NCBI GenBank assembly: GCA_003281455.1
Contig: QCBX01000010.1
Span: 1 to 64,000 of the forward strand
From: Prochlorococcus sp. AG-347-J21
GTDB lineage: Bacteria > Cyanobacteriota > Cyanobacteriia > PCC-6307 > Cyanobiaceae
Reading direction: 5' to 3'
DNA length: 64,000 bases
Shown here: one piece after another, positions 29,077-38,290 of the stretch
Layout: each line of letters starts with the position of its first letter
Position numbering within the stretch: the stretch's first letter is position 1
Made by a program: the position numbers and the translations under genes
Notes under the pieces: generated by a model
What the model saw: the letters and a program-made list of their open reading frames with translations, nothing else
What the model was told of the DNA's origin: nothing
The model's database searches: none

Positions 29077-30369
29077 TTAAGTAGATAAAGGAAGTAGAGA
29101 ATCCTTTGAAATTAATTTTTCCTCTAGTAGTTCAGATAATAATCGAATTAATGCAATTTTGATGTGAGCTATGTGAGAACCACCTTGAACAAAAATATTG
29201 TAAGGATCTCTTAGAGGGGCATCAGCAGAAAATTCACTTGTACTACCTTCAATAAAAGTACCGCCTGCCATTAATAATTTTGAATCATATCCATCCATTG
29301 ATGATGGAACAACATTCAGAAAAGAATCTACTGGTGAAGAATTTTGAAAAGATTGACAAACTTTTTGTACCAAATCAGGATTATTCAATCTTACTGACTG
29401 AATAAGATCAGATCTATAAGTTGCTGGCTCTGGTAAAACCTTAAACCCCAAATTTTTAAAGACTGCTGCAACCATATCAGCACCTTTTAGTGATTCGTGA
29501 ACAATTTGTGGTGCTAAAAACAAACCCTGCAAAATTAATCTTCCTAGTCCAAAATTTATTCCTGCAGAAGAACCAATGCCTGGTGAGGTTAATCTAGAAC
29601 ATGCCATCTCAACCAACTCTGCATCTCCTGCAACGTACCCACCAGTTGGAACGATTGTTCCTCCCAAATTTTTAATCAATGATCCTGCAATTATATTTGC
29701 TCCTTTAGAAATTGGTTCACTATCTTCAACAAGCTCCCCATAACAGTTATCAACAAAACATATACAATTAGGATTAAGGGAATGAATAAGACTACAAATT
29801 TTCTCTATCTGATGATTCGTAAGAGACTTTCTCCAACTATATCCACAACTTTTTTGTATGAATACTAATTTGCATGTATTTTCTTCAAAAAAATGAACAA
29901 TTTGTTCTTCAAAAGAATCAAAATTCTCGCAGATATTTATTTGCTTATATTCAATATCAAAATCTTTAAGTGAGCCTTTTCCTCCTCCCCTTATTCCTAT
30001 GACTTCTTCTAACGTGTCATATGGTTGTCCTGTAAGAGATAACATTACATCTCCAGGTCGAAGTATTCCAAATAAGACAGAACTTATTGCATGCGTTCCA
30101 CTTACAAATTGCATCCTTACAGCAGCCTTTTCAGCAAGAAACAATCTTGCAAAAACCGCATCAATTTTTTCTCTAGATATATCATCATGACCACTACCAG
30201 AAGATTGATTGAAATGACTAGTAGAAACTTTTTCTTCCTTAAAAATTGTCAAAATATTTTCTAATTTCTGGAAAACCTGATTAGACCTTTCTTGGAAAAC
30301 TTTACTTAAACTCTCTTCAACAGAAAGAACAGCGTTTTCAGCCAGTTTTAAGTTATTGTCAAGAGTCAT
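29077..30369 (-). CDS. PLP-dependent lyase-like protein of the 'aluminium resistance' family (COG4100)
   Basis: A 430-residue PLP enzyme of the Cys/Met metabolism fold, in the family named for a putative aluminium-resistance protein and often annotated as methionine gamma-lyase-like. The Schiff-base lysine is probably in SLIKNLGGTIVPTGGYVAG. The early segment SGSGHDDISREKIDAVFARLF and VSGTHAISSVLFGILRPGD are family landmarks. The true substrate is not established. It is directly upstream of gcvH with a 2-base gap, so a link to amino-acid metabolism is likely. Confidence 0.85.
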   Translation of the reverse strand: MTLDNNLKLAENAVLSVEESLSKVFQERSNQVFQKLENILTIFKEEKVSTSHFNQSSGSGHDDISREKIDAVFARLFLAEKAAVRMQFVSGTHAISSVLFGILRPGDVMLSLTGQPYDTLEEVIGIRGGGKGSLKDFDIEYKQINICENFDSFEEQIVHFFEENTCKLVFIQKSCGYSWRKSLTNHQIEKICSLIHSLNPNCICFVDNCYGELVEDSEPISKGANIIAGSLIKNLGGTIVPTGGYVAGDAELVEMACSRLTSPGIGSSAGINFGLGRLILQGLFLAPQIVHESLKGADMVAAVFKNLGFKVLPEPATYRSDLIQSVRLNNPDLVQKVCQSFQNSSPVDSFLNVVPSSMDGYDSKLLMAGGTFIEGSTSEFSADAPLRDPYNIFVQGGSHIAHIKIALIRLLSELLEEKLISKDSLLPLST

Positions 30370-30387
30370 TTATTATGAAAATTCATG

Positions 30388-31086
30388 TTATTTTTCAGAA
30401 GCTAAATTTCTTAATTCTGCGAGGAAAGCATTAGGTCCTCTACCCTGAAAATAAGAAAGTTTTTTTGAAGCCTCATATAAATCAAGAAGTTCTCCATCTA
30501 ATTCTTCTGCCGTATAATCTCTAATTCCTGCAATTACCTCAGCAAAACGTTCTCTACGGGCAGATTTATTGACAGAATAGGCCTCCATTACCTGCATTTT
30601 ACATGATCTCCAAGCCTTATTCTGACAAAAATGCACTGAAAGAGCATCACTTAAAGCAGAGGCTTCTTCATCTTCTATGTACCAGTCAAAGGATGAAGGT
30701 AGAGGTTTTAATCCTGAAAATATCTCGAATAACTCCCCGGCCGACAATGGATCACCAGAATCATTTTTTAGGGGTAATGCAGACTCTTCCAAAGATTTCC
30801 ATAACTCTGGGTAATCACTTTCAAAACGATCCCTGATTTTTTCAATGCCTTGATCAAGAATCGTATTAACTTGAGCTAAAGCAAGAAAAACTTCAGGGCC
30901 TGGCGAAGATAACTTACCATTTCTAAGATTAGAAATTTGCGAATTATGAACTTTACCTAAATCAAGAACTTCTGAAAGTAATGGCAATACTCTGTGAGAC
31001 CAACCATTTCTTTCATGCCAAAGGTGTATCAAATGAGCCATAGCCCTTCGACCTCTAGATAATTTATCGCGATATCCGAGACTCAC
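30388..31086 (-). CDS. Unknown protein with a possible helix-turn-helix segment
   Basis: A 232-residue protein I cannot assign to a named family. It has no signal or membrane segment. Residues about 30-70 (LPLLSEVLDLGKVHNSQISNLRNGK) look like a Cro/C1-type helix-turn-helix, with Ser-Gln-Ile-Ser-Asn-Leu-Arg-Asn as the recognition helix. The rest is predicted helical and acidic. Start is GTG. It is the first gene of the minus-strand run ending with gcvP, 18 bases before the lyase-like gene, and is divergent from the desaturase. A regulatory role is inference only. Confidence 0.7.
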   Translation of the reverse strand: MSLGYRDKLSRGRRAMAHLIHLWHERNGWSHRVLPLLSEVLDLGKVHNSQISNLRNGKLSSPGPEVFLALAQVNTILDQGIEKIRDRFESDYPELWKSLEESALPLKNDSGDPLSAGELFEIFSGLKPLPSSFDWYIEDEEASALSDALSVHFCQNKAWRSCKMQVMEAYSVNKSARRERFAEVIAGIRDYTAEELDGELLDLYEASKKLSYFQGRGPNAFLAELRNLASEK

Positions 31087-31161
31087 AGATAATCAATCTT
31101 ATCAATAGTATAGTATGATAATATTACATATCGGTAATTTTGAAAATAGTATTTCAATATC

Positions 31162-32100
31162 ATGAATTCAGTAATTTTCCAAGAAACAGCAAAATTAAAA
31201 AAACCTGTTCCAACTGAAAAAGTTATAGAACTCTCAGAAAAATTACTGGAACCCTCCAGTCATTCAAAAAGATATCCTCCAAGACTACATAAAACGTGGG
31301 GAACAATAGTTTTTATGGTTGCAATACATATTCTTTCCCTTGTAGCTTTACAACCAAAATTTTGGAGTCTCCCTGCAGTCACTTCATTATTATTTTTTTA
31401 CTGGGTAACTGCTTGTTTAGGAGTCACCCTTGGATATCACAGATTGTTATCACACAGATCGTTCGTTGTACCAAGATGGTTAGAAAGATTTTTTGCTACC
31501 TGTGGAGCTATAAGTTGCCAGCATGGACCAATAGATTGGGTAGGTTTACATAGGCATCACCACTCTTTTTCAGATACTGAAGTAGATCATCACAATAGTA
31601 AAAAAGGGTTTTGGTGGAGTCATATGGGTTGGATGTTTAAAGACGTAGAAGCACTAAAAGCTGTTCCAAAACTAAGTGCAGATTTAATTAAGGATCCATA
31701 CTATAGATTTTTAAATAAATATTTTTTACTCTTACAAATTCCTATTGGACTTTCTTTGTACGCAATAGGTCAAAAATTAGGAGTTGGAGGATGGGCTCTA
31801 GTCCTTTGGGGAATCCCATTGAGGCTTGTGGTTGTTTATCACATAACTTGGCTAGTAAACTCTGCTACGCATTGTTGGGGTAAAGCACCATTTGAAAGTG
31901 GTGATTCATCTAAAAATAATGCGTGGGTTGCTGCATTAACCTTTGGAGAAGGTTGGCATAACAATCATCATGCATTTCCCAATTCTGCAAAACAAGGATT
32001 ATTTAGAGGTCAGATAGATATAACATGGGAACATATTAAGATTCTTGCGAAATTTGGTCTTGCAAAAAAAGTAAAGTTACCCTCTAGGTCGTATTATTAA
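31162..32100 (+). CDS. desC: Acyl-lipid delta-9 fatty acid desaturase
   Basis: This 312-residue membrane enzyme adds a double bond to acyl chains of membrane lipids using ferredoxin and oxygen. The three histidine boxes that bind the di-iron centre are HRLLSH, HRHHH and HNNHH. Four membrane segments fall in two pairs, near residues 45-90 and 185-225. The box spacing fits the DesC (delta-9) group rather than DesA/DesB. It starts at an ATG 75 bases from the divergent unknown gene and is followed by rplI. Confidence 0.92.
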   Translation: MNSVIFQETAKLKKPVPTEKVIELSEKLLEPSSHSKRYPPRLHKTWGTIVFMVAIHILSLVALQPKFWSLPAVTSLLFFYWVTACLGVTLGYHRLLSHRSFVVPRWLERFFATCGAISCQHGPIDWVGLHRHHHSFSDTEVDHHNSKKGFWWSHMGWMFKDVEALKAVPKLSADLIKDPYYRFLNKYFLLLQIPIGLSLYAIGQKLGVGGWALVLWGIPLRLVVVYHITWLVNSATHCWGKAPFESGDSSKNNAWVAALTFGEGWHNNHHAFPNSAKQGLFRGQIDITWEHIKILAKFGLAKKVKLPSRSYY

Positions 32101-32120
32101 CTATATTGTTTAATATTTTC

Positions 32121-32576
32121 ATGGCTAAAAGAGTACAAGTCGCATTAACTGAATCAATCGCATCACTGGGTAAAGAAGGAGATCTAGTTGAAGTAGCACC
32201 TGGATACGCAAGAAATTTTCTATTACCTTATGGCAAGGCAATGAATGTAACACCAGCTGTCCTTAAACAAATTGAAAGAAAGAAAGAAAAAGAAAAAATC
32301 GCTGCTGATAAATTAAAGCAAGAAGCTTTAGATTTTCAAACTGCATTATCTACAATAGGTAGGTTCACTATCAAAAAACAGGTTGGAGAAGATGGTGTCC
32401 TTTTTGGAACAGTTACCAATGGTGATGTTGCCGAAGCGATAGAAGCGGCTACTAAAAAAGAAATTGATAGAAGAAACATTACTGTTCCTGATATTCATAA
32501 TTTAGGTTCCTTTACTGCAAAAATAAAATTACATCCAGAAGTAAATGCAGAAGTAAATATTGAAGTAACAAGTTAA
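32121..32576 (+). CDS. rplI: 50S ribosomal protein L9
   Basis: L9 binds 23S rRNA near the L1 stalk. The protein begins [21 protein letters not shown] at the ATG at 32121; a TTG at 32106 is in frame but not needed. The conserved segment [13 protein letters not shown] and the central helix with alternating Lys/Glu are clear. Length is 151 residues, normal for the family. It is 20 bases after desC and 58 bases before dnaB; linkage to dnaB is common in bacteria. Confidence 0.96.
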   Translation: MAKRVQVALTESIASLGKEGDLVEVAPGYARNFLLPYGKAMNVTPAVLKQIERKKEKEKIAADKLKQEALDFQTALSTIGRFTIKKQVGEDGVLFGTVTNGDVAEAIEAATKKEIDRRNITVPDIHNLGSFTAKIKLHPEVNAEVNIEVTS

Positions 32577-32634
32577 TCAATTTGTTGCATTATTTTGAAA
32601 AGTAGCCAGAGTATATATCTAAGCAATTAAAGAT

Positions 32635-34017
32635 ATGGTTTCCGTACCTTTTCCAAATAATGGGCAAAATAAAAATTTTAAAAAGGATTTTAATAGTGAA
32701 AATGCTGGATTAGTTCCTCCTCAAAACGTTCAAGCAGAGGAAGCTGTTCTTGGTGGCATACTTCTTGATCCAGACGCGATTGGAAGAATTGCAGATTTAA
32801 TTAAACCTGAAGCTTTTTATATAAATGCCCATCAAGAGATTTATAGAACAGCATTAATGTTGCATACCCAGGGAAAACCAACTGATTTAACATCAATGAG
32901 TGCTTGGTTAGCAGATAATGGATCACTAGAAAAAATTGGAGGGAATAGCAAACTTGTAGAGCTAGTTGAAAATGTTTCCTCTACAGCTTCTATAGAACAA
33001 GTTGCTAATTTAATTAACGACAAATTCATGAGAAGGCAACTTATTAGATCTGGAAATGAAGTGGTTCAACTAGGTTTTGATCAAACTCAAGATACTAATG
33101 AAGTTCTAGATAAAGCAGAGCAAAAAATATTTGAAATCAGTCAAGAAAAACCTTCAAAAGGTCTGACTCAAGCCGCTGAAATCCTTACAAGTACTTTCAA
33201 TGAAATAGAGTCAAGATCATTAGGTACTTCAGTAGCTGGAATTCCTGTAAATTTCTATGATCTTGATGCAATGACTCAAGGTTTTCAAAGAAGTGATTTA
33301 ATAATTGTTGCTGGAAGACCTTCAATGGGGAAAACTTCAATGGTTCTTAATCTGGCTAAAAATGTTGCACAATCTCAAGATTTACCTGTGTGTGTATTTA
33401 GCCTTGAAATGAGTAAAGAACAGTTGACATATAGACTACTCTCTATGGAAGTGGGAATCGAAAGTGGAAGGCTAAGAACAGGAAGATTACAGCAAGATGA
33501 ATGGCCATTACTCGGAGAAGGTATCAATTCATTAGGTCAATTACCAATATTTATAGATGACAAGCCTAACTTAAGTGTTCTAGAGATGAGATCTCTGTGC
33601 AGAAGATTAATAGCTGAACAAAAAAAAGAACTTGGATTAATTGTGATTGATTATCTGCAGTTGATGGAAGGATCAACCCCTGATAATAGAGTGCAAGAAC
33701 TTTCACGAATAACAAGAGGTCTTAAAAGCATGGCCAGAGAATTAAAAGTACCAGTAGTAGCTTTATCTCAGCTTAGTAGAGGGGTTGAGTCTAGAACAAA
33801 TAAAAGACCAATGTTAAGTGATCTAAGAGAATCAGGATCTATTGAACAAGACGCAGATTTAGTATTAATGATTTATAGAGATGAATACTATAATCCGGAG
33901 ACTGAAGATAGAGGAATTACAGAAATCATTGTCACTAAACATAGAAATGGACCCGTAGGAACTGTTAAATTATTATTTGAACCTCAATTTACGAGATTTA
34001 GGAATTTAGCTAATTAA
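32635..34017 (+). CDS. dnaB: Replicative DNA helicase DnaB
   Basis: DnaB is the hexameric fork helicase. The N-terminal domain (PPQNVQAEEAVLGGILLDP) is followed by a linker and the RecA-like motor with Walker A GRPSMGKT, Walker B LIVIDYLQLM and the arginine-finger region KHRNGPVG. At 460 residues it is normal length, and there is no intein, unlike DnaB of some other cyanobacteria. Confidence 0.97.
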   Translation: MVSVPFPNNGQNKNFKKDFNSENAGLVPPQNVQAEEAVLGGILLDPDAIGRIADLIKPEAFYINAHQEIYRTALMLHTQGKPTDLTSMSAWLADNGSLEKIGGNSKLVELVENVSSTASIEQVANLINDKFMRRQLIRSGNEVVQLGFDQTQDTNEVLDKAEQKIFEISQEKPSKGLTQAAEILTSTFNEIESRSLGTSVAGIPVNFYDLDAMTQGFQRSDLIIVAGRPSMGKTSMVLNLAKNVAQSQDLPVCVFSLEMSKEQLTYRLLSMEVGIESGRLRTGRLQQDEWPLLGEGINSLGQLPIFIDDKPNLSVLEMRSLCRRLIAEQKKELGLIVIDYLQLMEGSTPDNRVQELSRITRGLKSMARELKVPVVALSQLSRGVESRTNKRPMLSDLRESGSIEQDADLVLMIYRDEYYNPETEDRGITEIIVTKHRNGPVGTVKLLFEPQFTRFRNLAN

Positions 34018-34029
34018 ATCGCTCCTAAA

Positions 34030-35997
34030 ATGCATAATAATCACTCAACAAATGAATATTTTGACGTCATCGTTATTGGAGGAGGACATGCAGGATGCGA
34101 AGCAGCTATAACAACAGCAAAATTAGGATTTTCTACAGCCTTATTTACAATCAATTTAGATAGGATTGCCTGGCAACCTTGCAACCCTGCAGTTGGCGGG
34201 CCGGCAAAAAGTCAGTTGGTACATGAAGTTGATGCATTAGGTGGAATTATCGGTAAATTAGCTGATGAAACAGCTATACAAAAAAGAATATTAAATGCAA
34301 GTAGAGGCCCAGCTGTATGGGCATTAAGAGCTCAAACAGATAAAAGAGAATATTCAAAAAAGATGATTGAAATACTACAAAATACAGATAATTTATCTTT
34401 AAAAGAAGCAATGATTACTGAACTGGATATTGCAAAAACTGAAGAAATTGGATTGAACTCAAAAAAAATCTTAAAAAAAAGAATAAAGGGTGTGAGGACT
34501 TTCTTTGGTAGTTATTACTCAGCTAGATCAGTTATCATCACAGCTGGCACGTTCTTAGAAGGAAGAATATGGATAGGAAATAAATCAATGTCAGCTGGTA
34601 GGTCGGGCGAACAAGCAGCAAAAGGACTTACTCAAAATTTACACGAAATTGGTATCAAAACAGAACGTTTAAAAACAGGAACTCCAGCAAGAGTTGATAA
34701 AAAAAGTATCATTTTTGATGAATTAGATATACAACCAAGTACTGCAGCAGATAAATATTTTTCTTTTGACCCAGATATAAAAAATAATATGCCCCAAGTT
34801 AGTTGTCACATCACAAGAACAACTACCGAAACACATCAACTAATTCGCGACAATTTACATTTAACTCCTATTTACGGCGGTTTTATTGATAGTAAGGGGC
34901 CAAGATATTGTCCTTCTATTGAAGATAAAATCGTTAAATTTGCTGATAAAGAATCACATCAAATTTTCTTAGAACCAGAAGGAATTAATACTCCTGAAAT
35001 ATATGTGCAAGGATTTTCTACAGGTTTACCCGAAAATATACAATTAGAACTTTTAAGAACCTTACCTGGATTAAGTGAATGTAAAATGTTGCGTCCAGCA
35101 TATGCTGTAGAGTATGACTATATCCCTGCAACACAGCTCCAAACATCACTCGAAACGAAAGAAATTGAATATTTATTTAGCGCCGGACAAATTAATGGTA
35201 CTACTGGTTATGAAGAAGCAGCAGCACAAGGGTTAGTTGCAGGAGTCAATGCTACAAGAAAACTAAACAAAAAAGACCCAATAATCTTCACCAGAGAAAG
35301 CAGTTATATAGGAACAATGATCAATGATTTAATTACCAAAGATCTCAAAGAACCATACAGAGTTCTCACTAGCAGGAGTGAATATAGGTTGACCCTTAGG
35401 GGAGATAATGCAGATAGGCGATTAACCCCATTAGGTTATGAAATAGGGTTAATTGATGAGAAAAGATGGTCGGTCTATAAAGAAAAAATGAAACTCCTTG
35501 AAGAAGAGAAATTAAGATTAAAAAACACTCGATTAAAAAACACGGATGAAATATCAAAAAAACTAGAATTAGCCATGGGATCAAAAATCAAAGGCTCAAT
35601 AACTTTGAAAGAACTCTTAAAAAGACCAAACTTTCATTATTCAGATTTAATTAAATATAATTTGACTGAAAAAAATATAGCTTCTTCAATACAAGAAGGT
35701 GTTGAAATAGATATTAAATACGAGGGTTATCTTAAAAGACAAAAAAACAACATTGAACAAATAAATCGTCAAAGCTGTAAATCTCTGCCTCTAGAAATAA
35801 ATTATGAAAAGATAGATACATTATCTTTAGAAGCTAGAGAAAATTTGAATAAGATAAAGCCAAAAAATTTTGGTGATGCTTCAAAAATTCCTGGGGTTAG
35901 CAAAGCTGATTTAACTGCTTTACTTGTTTGGCTAAAAATAAGAGAGATAAAAAAAGATAAGGCAAATATTTTTGCTAAAAAAAAGTTATCATCTTAA
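34030..35997 (+). CDS. mnmG: tRNA uridine-5-carboxymethylaminomethyl modification enzyme MnmG
   Basis: MnmG (GidA) with MnmE installs the carboxymethylaminomethyl group on U34 of certain tRNAs. The FAD-binding motif [10 protein letters not shown] is near residue 17, and the family signatures [30 protein letters not shown] and [18 protein letters not shown] are clear. Length 655 is typical. It follows dnaB after 12 bases. The next plus-strand gene is in the same frame beyond the TAA stop. Confidence 0.97.
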   Translation: MHNNHSTNEYFDVIVIGGGHAGCEAAITTAKLGFSTALFTINLDRIAWQPCNPAVGGPAKSQLVHEVDALGGIIGKLADETAIQKRILNASRGPAVWALRAQTDKREYSKKMIEILQNTDNLSLKEAMITELDIAKTEEIGLNSKKILKKRIKGVRTFFGSYYSARSVIITAGTFLEGRIWIGNKSMSAGRSGEQAAKGLTQNLHEIGIKTERLKTGTPARVDKKSIIFDELDIQPSTAADKYFSFDPDIKNNMPQVSCHITRTTTETHQLIRDNLHLTPIYGGFIDSKGPRYCPSIEDKIVKFADKESHQIFLEPEGINTPEIYVQGFSTGLPENIQLELLRTLPGLSECKMLRPAYAVEYDYIPATQLQTSLETKEIEYLFSAGQINGTTGYEEAAAQGLVAGVNATRKLNKKDPIIFTRESSYIGTMINDLITKDLKEPYRVLTSRSEYRLTLRGDNADRRLTPLGYEIGLIDEKRWSVYKEKMKLLEEEKLRLKNTRLKNTDEISKKLELAMGSKIKGSITLKELLKRPNFHYSDLIKYNLTEKNIASSIQEGVEIDIKYEGYLKRQKNNIEQINRQSCKSLPLEINYEKIDTLSLEARENLNKIKPKNFGDASKIPGVSKADLTALLVWLKIREIKKDKANIFAKKKLSS

Positions 35998-36078
35998 AAG
36001 CACTCCGTCAGAGCACTGAATAATAAACTTTTTAACTCTCCAAAAATTTTATGGGAAGAAAAAGCCTCTAATTTTTTA

Positions 36079-36621
36079 GTGAAGAATTCACTACCAAAAA
36101 TATCTGGCCCATGGAAATTAATGCTGCTTGGGGATGGAAGTCCAACTAGACATCTGCAGCTTTTAACTAATCAAGAGACAAAAATTAAATTAATTTCAAT
36201 GCAATTAGATCCTCTATCCACTAAAGAAGGCCCTAAAGAATTGAATCAGTTAAATGGCCCTTTAATTAGAAGACAGGTATGGATCAAAAGCAATAATAAA
36301 AACCTAGCATGGGCAGAAAGTTGGTGGAATGCAGATCAAGTGAATGAAAATTTAAAAGCCAAAGAAGAGCCAATTTGGAAAAATTTGACACAAGATAGAT
36401 CAGAATTATTTAGAGAAGTTGATCGTATTTCACTTGTCAATGCAAAATGGTTAGAAGATCAATTTTGCTTTAAAGGTCCATTCTGGTCAAGAAATTACAG
36501 ATTTTTTCGAGACAAAAAACCCTTAACAATTATAAGGGAGGTTTTCAATCCAAATTTAGAAACTTTACTGGGTTATTCAGGAATTAAAGAATTTACCAAA
36601 CTATACTCTTCTTCTTCTTGA
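36079..36621 (+). CDS. Chorismate lyase-like protein (DUF98 family)
   Basis: This protein resembles the cyanobacterial/plastid chorismate pyruvate-lyase family that makes 4-hydroxybenzoate for plastoquinone. Landmarks are LMLLGDGSPTRHLQLLT, GPLIRRQVWI and FREVDRIS. From the GTG at 36079 it has 180 residues. The reading frame stays open upstream to the mnmG stop, and the residues before the GTG (LFNSPKILWEEKASNFL) look like part of the family's N-terminus, so the true start may be upstream at a non-standard codon. It overlaps the convergent unknown gene by 21 bases. Confidence 0.8.
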   Translation: MKNSLPKISGPWKLMLLGDGSPTRHLQLLTNQETKIKLISMQLDPLSTKEGPKELNQLNGPLIRRQVWIKSNNKNLAWAESWWNADQVNENLKAKEEPIWKNLTQDRSELFREVDRISLVNAKWLEDQFCFKGPFWSRNYRFFRDKKPLTIIREVFNPNLETLLGYSGIKEFTKLYSSSS

Positions 36622-37164
36622 TCTGGGAAGATTTCTTGATTTTGATTGAACTTGTTGGATTGATTGATCTCTCGAAGTATTATTCTCATTTTCTGAAGCT
36701 CTTTGCCATCTTTCAACTTTGAAATCCATTTCATCTGGCCAATCTTCATCCTTACTCTCTTTAACATAGGGTAATTTTTTTTGCTCAGTTGTCTGTAAAT
36801 TTTTTGGTTGCCTTAAAGATATTGCTTCTAAAGGTCTTTTTGAATACTTTGTAGTAGATTCATAAGAATTTGATTCTCTGGAAAATGTCTTAATATCGCT
36901 TTGATCATCATAAAAATTCTCATCATTCCAATCATCATTTTCTTCATCAAAAAATAAATCCACTTTTTTAGATACCCATCTTCCTACTTTTTTAACACTC
37001 TTACTTGTTATTCCTTGAAAATCTGAGTTCCTTCTTTTACCTGGCCTAGCACCAGATACTCCATCAACGAATTGTCTTCCAGTTTCAAAAATTTTATCAA
37101 CTTGTTTATCAACAATATTTCTATCAAAACTATTTCTAAGATTTCTAATTCTCCTTGAATCCAT
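36601..37164 (-). CDS. Charged, probably disordered conserved protein of unknown function
   Basis: A 187-residue protein not assigned to a known function. The first 75 residues are basic and look structured (VDKIFETGRQFVDGVSGARPGKRR, shown by motif, then SKSVKKVGRWVSKKVDLF). The rest is low-complexity and highly charged, with acidic stretches (DEENDDWNDENF) and the basic end RSRRRRV. No membrane or signal segment. The N-terminal GARPGKRR motif appears in conserved cyanobacterial hypothetical proteins as I recall. Its 3' end overlaps the chorismate lyase gene by 21 bases, where Ser codons on one strand are Arg codons on the other. Confidence 0.7.
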   Translation of the reverse strand: MDSRRIRNLRNSFDRNIVDKQVDKIFETGRQFVDGVSGARPGKRRNSDFQGITSKSVKKVGRWVSKKVDLFFDEENDDWNDENFYDDQSDIKTFSRESNSYESTTKYSKRPLEAISLRQPKNLQTTEQKKLPYVKESKDEDWPDEMDFKVERWQRASENENNTSRDQSIQQVQSKSRNLPRSRRRRV

Positions 37165-37248
37165 AAATTATTGTTCTTTTTAAAATATAAATTACATTAA
37201 AAAAATAAATAATTCCAAAGATAGAAACAAAAACACATCTAATTATTT

Positions 37249-37776
37249 CTAATCAAACAAAATTAAACACTTTTTATTCCATGATCCATTGAAGAAATTT
37301 ACACAACATTTTTTACAGGCTATATTCTTTATTCTTTTTCTGTAGAAAAATTTCTCACCACAATTTTGACAAGTTCCTATGTATTTTAATTCTCTCCTTT
37401 CAATAGGAAATGAGTGCCTTACAGAAATTTGAAAATTCTTCTCTTTCTCATTAATTTCATTCATCTTTTCTAAGAAATTTGGACCATGTATCTCATTTTT
37501 TTTTAATATCCTATCTACCCATGCATGAATCATTTCATGACATAAAGTACTGTTTATTTCACTATTAGATAATTTACTCAAAATAGGTTTCGATAAGATA
37601 ATTTCAGAATCTACAAGACCATTAATTCTTTTTCTTTTATAAAAACCAGCAGTAGTTTTTAATCTATTATCACTCCATCTAACTTTTACTAATGGTTGAT
37701 TATTAACCGCTAGAGAATTTTCAAAATATTGGCTATTAAATTTATGAAATAAAGGTAAAAGAGGAATTACAGGCAT
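37249..37776 (-). CDS. SprT-like zinc metalloprotease-domain protein
   Basis: A 175-residue SprT/Spartan-type protein. The zinc protease motif HEMIH is at residues 80-84, with a third candidate ligand His97 in HGPNF. A C-terminal zinc ribbon has Cys136, Cys139, Cys154 and Cys157. Eukaryotic Spartan cleaves DNA-protein crosslinks; the bacterial proteins are less studied, so the substrate is unknown. It lies 84 bases upstream of the charged unknown gene on the same strand, and near a DNA ligase gene at 38.3 kb. Confidence 0.85.
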   Translation of the reverse strand: MPVIPLLPLFHKFNSQYFENSLAVNNQPLVKVRWSDNRLKTTAGFYKRKRINGLVDSEIILSKPILSKLSNSEINSTLCHEMIHAWVDRILKKNEIHGPNFLEKMNEINEKEKNFQISVRHSFPIERRELKYIGTCQNCGEKFFYRKRIKNIACKKCCVNFFNGSWNKKCLILFD

Positions 37777-37861
37777 TATGGATTAAAATTAGTATTATTT
37801 TGACAAAAAAAGCCATCAAAAACGATTTCTTTTCTTAAAGTAATAAAAAACTTAAATCAAC

Positions 37862-38281
37862 ATGGATGCAACACTAGTTAAAGATATCGGAATTAAAGCA
37901 TTATTAGTAGGCGGAGCTGTACTAGTTTCTTTTTGGACTTTTAATGCAGTCAAATTAGTTATAAGCGCCAGAGGAATTAATCCATTAGTGAGAAAGTTTT
38001 TTGATCAAATAGCTGCTGGCAGAATTGATGCAGCGTATGGTTTAACTACAAAAACTTATAAAACACATGTGAAGCGCCAAGACTTTCTTAAATTTTTAGC
38101 TAGTTTAAACCTCAATAAATATAGAAATTTAAAATCAGGAAGACCTAGAGTCCAAGAAGATCAAATCATAATAACTTTGAATTTAAAATCAGAAGATAAA
38201 CAAGATGAGCTCCCATTAGATTTTACTTTCGCAAAAACTGACAATGATTGGAAAATAGACAGAATAGCAAAAGTGAATTAA
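37862..38281 (+). CDS. Membrane-anchored small protein with an NTF2-like domain
   Basis: A 139-residue protein with one N-terminal membrane segment (about residues 11-30). The remaining 100 residues read like a small alpha-beta (NTF2/DUF4864-like) domain: FFDQIAAGRIDAAYGLTTKTYK, then FLKFLASLNLNKYRNL and a last strand WKIDRIAKV. No catalytic motif is visible and function is unknown. It precedes the ligase gene by 9 bases on the same strand. Confidence 0.7.
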   Translation: MDATLVKDIGIKALLVGGAVLVSFWTFNAVKLVISARGINPLVRKFFDQIAAGRIDAAYGLTTKTYKTHVKRQDFLKFLASLNLNKYRNLKSGRPRVQEDQIIITLNLKSEDKQDELPLDFTFAKTDNDWKIDRIAKVN

Positions 38282-38290
38282 TAATTTCTT

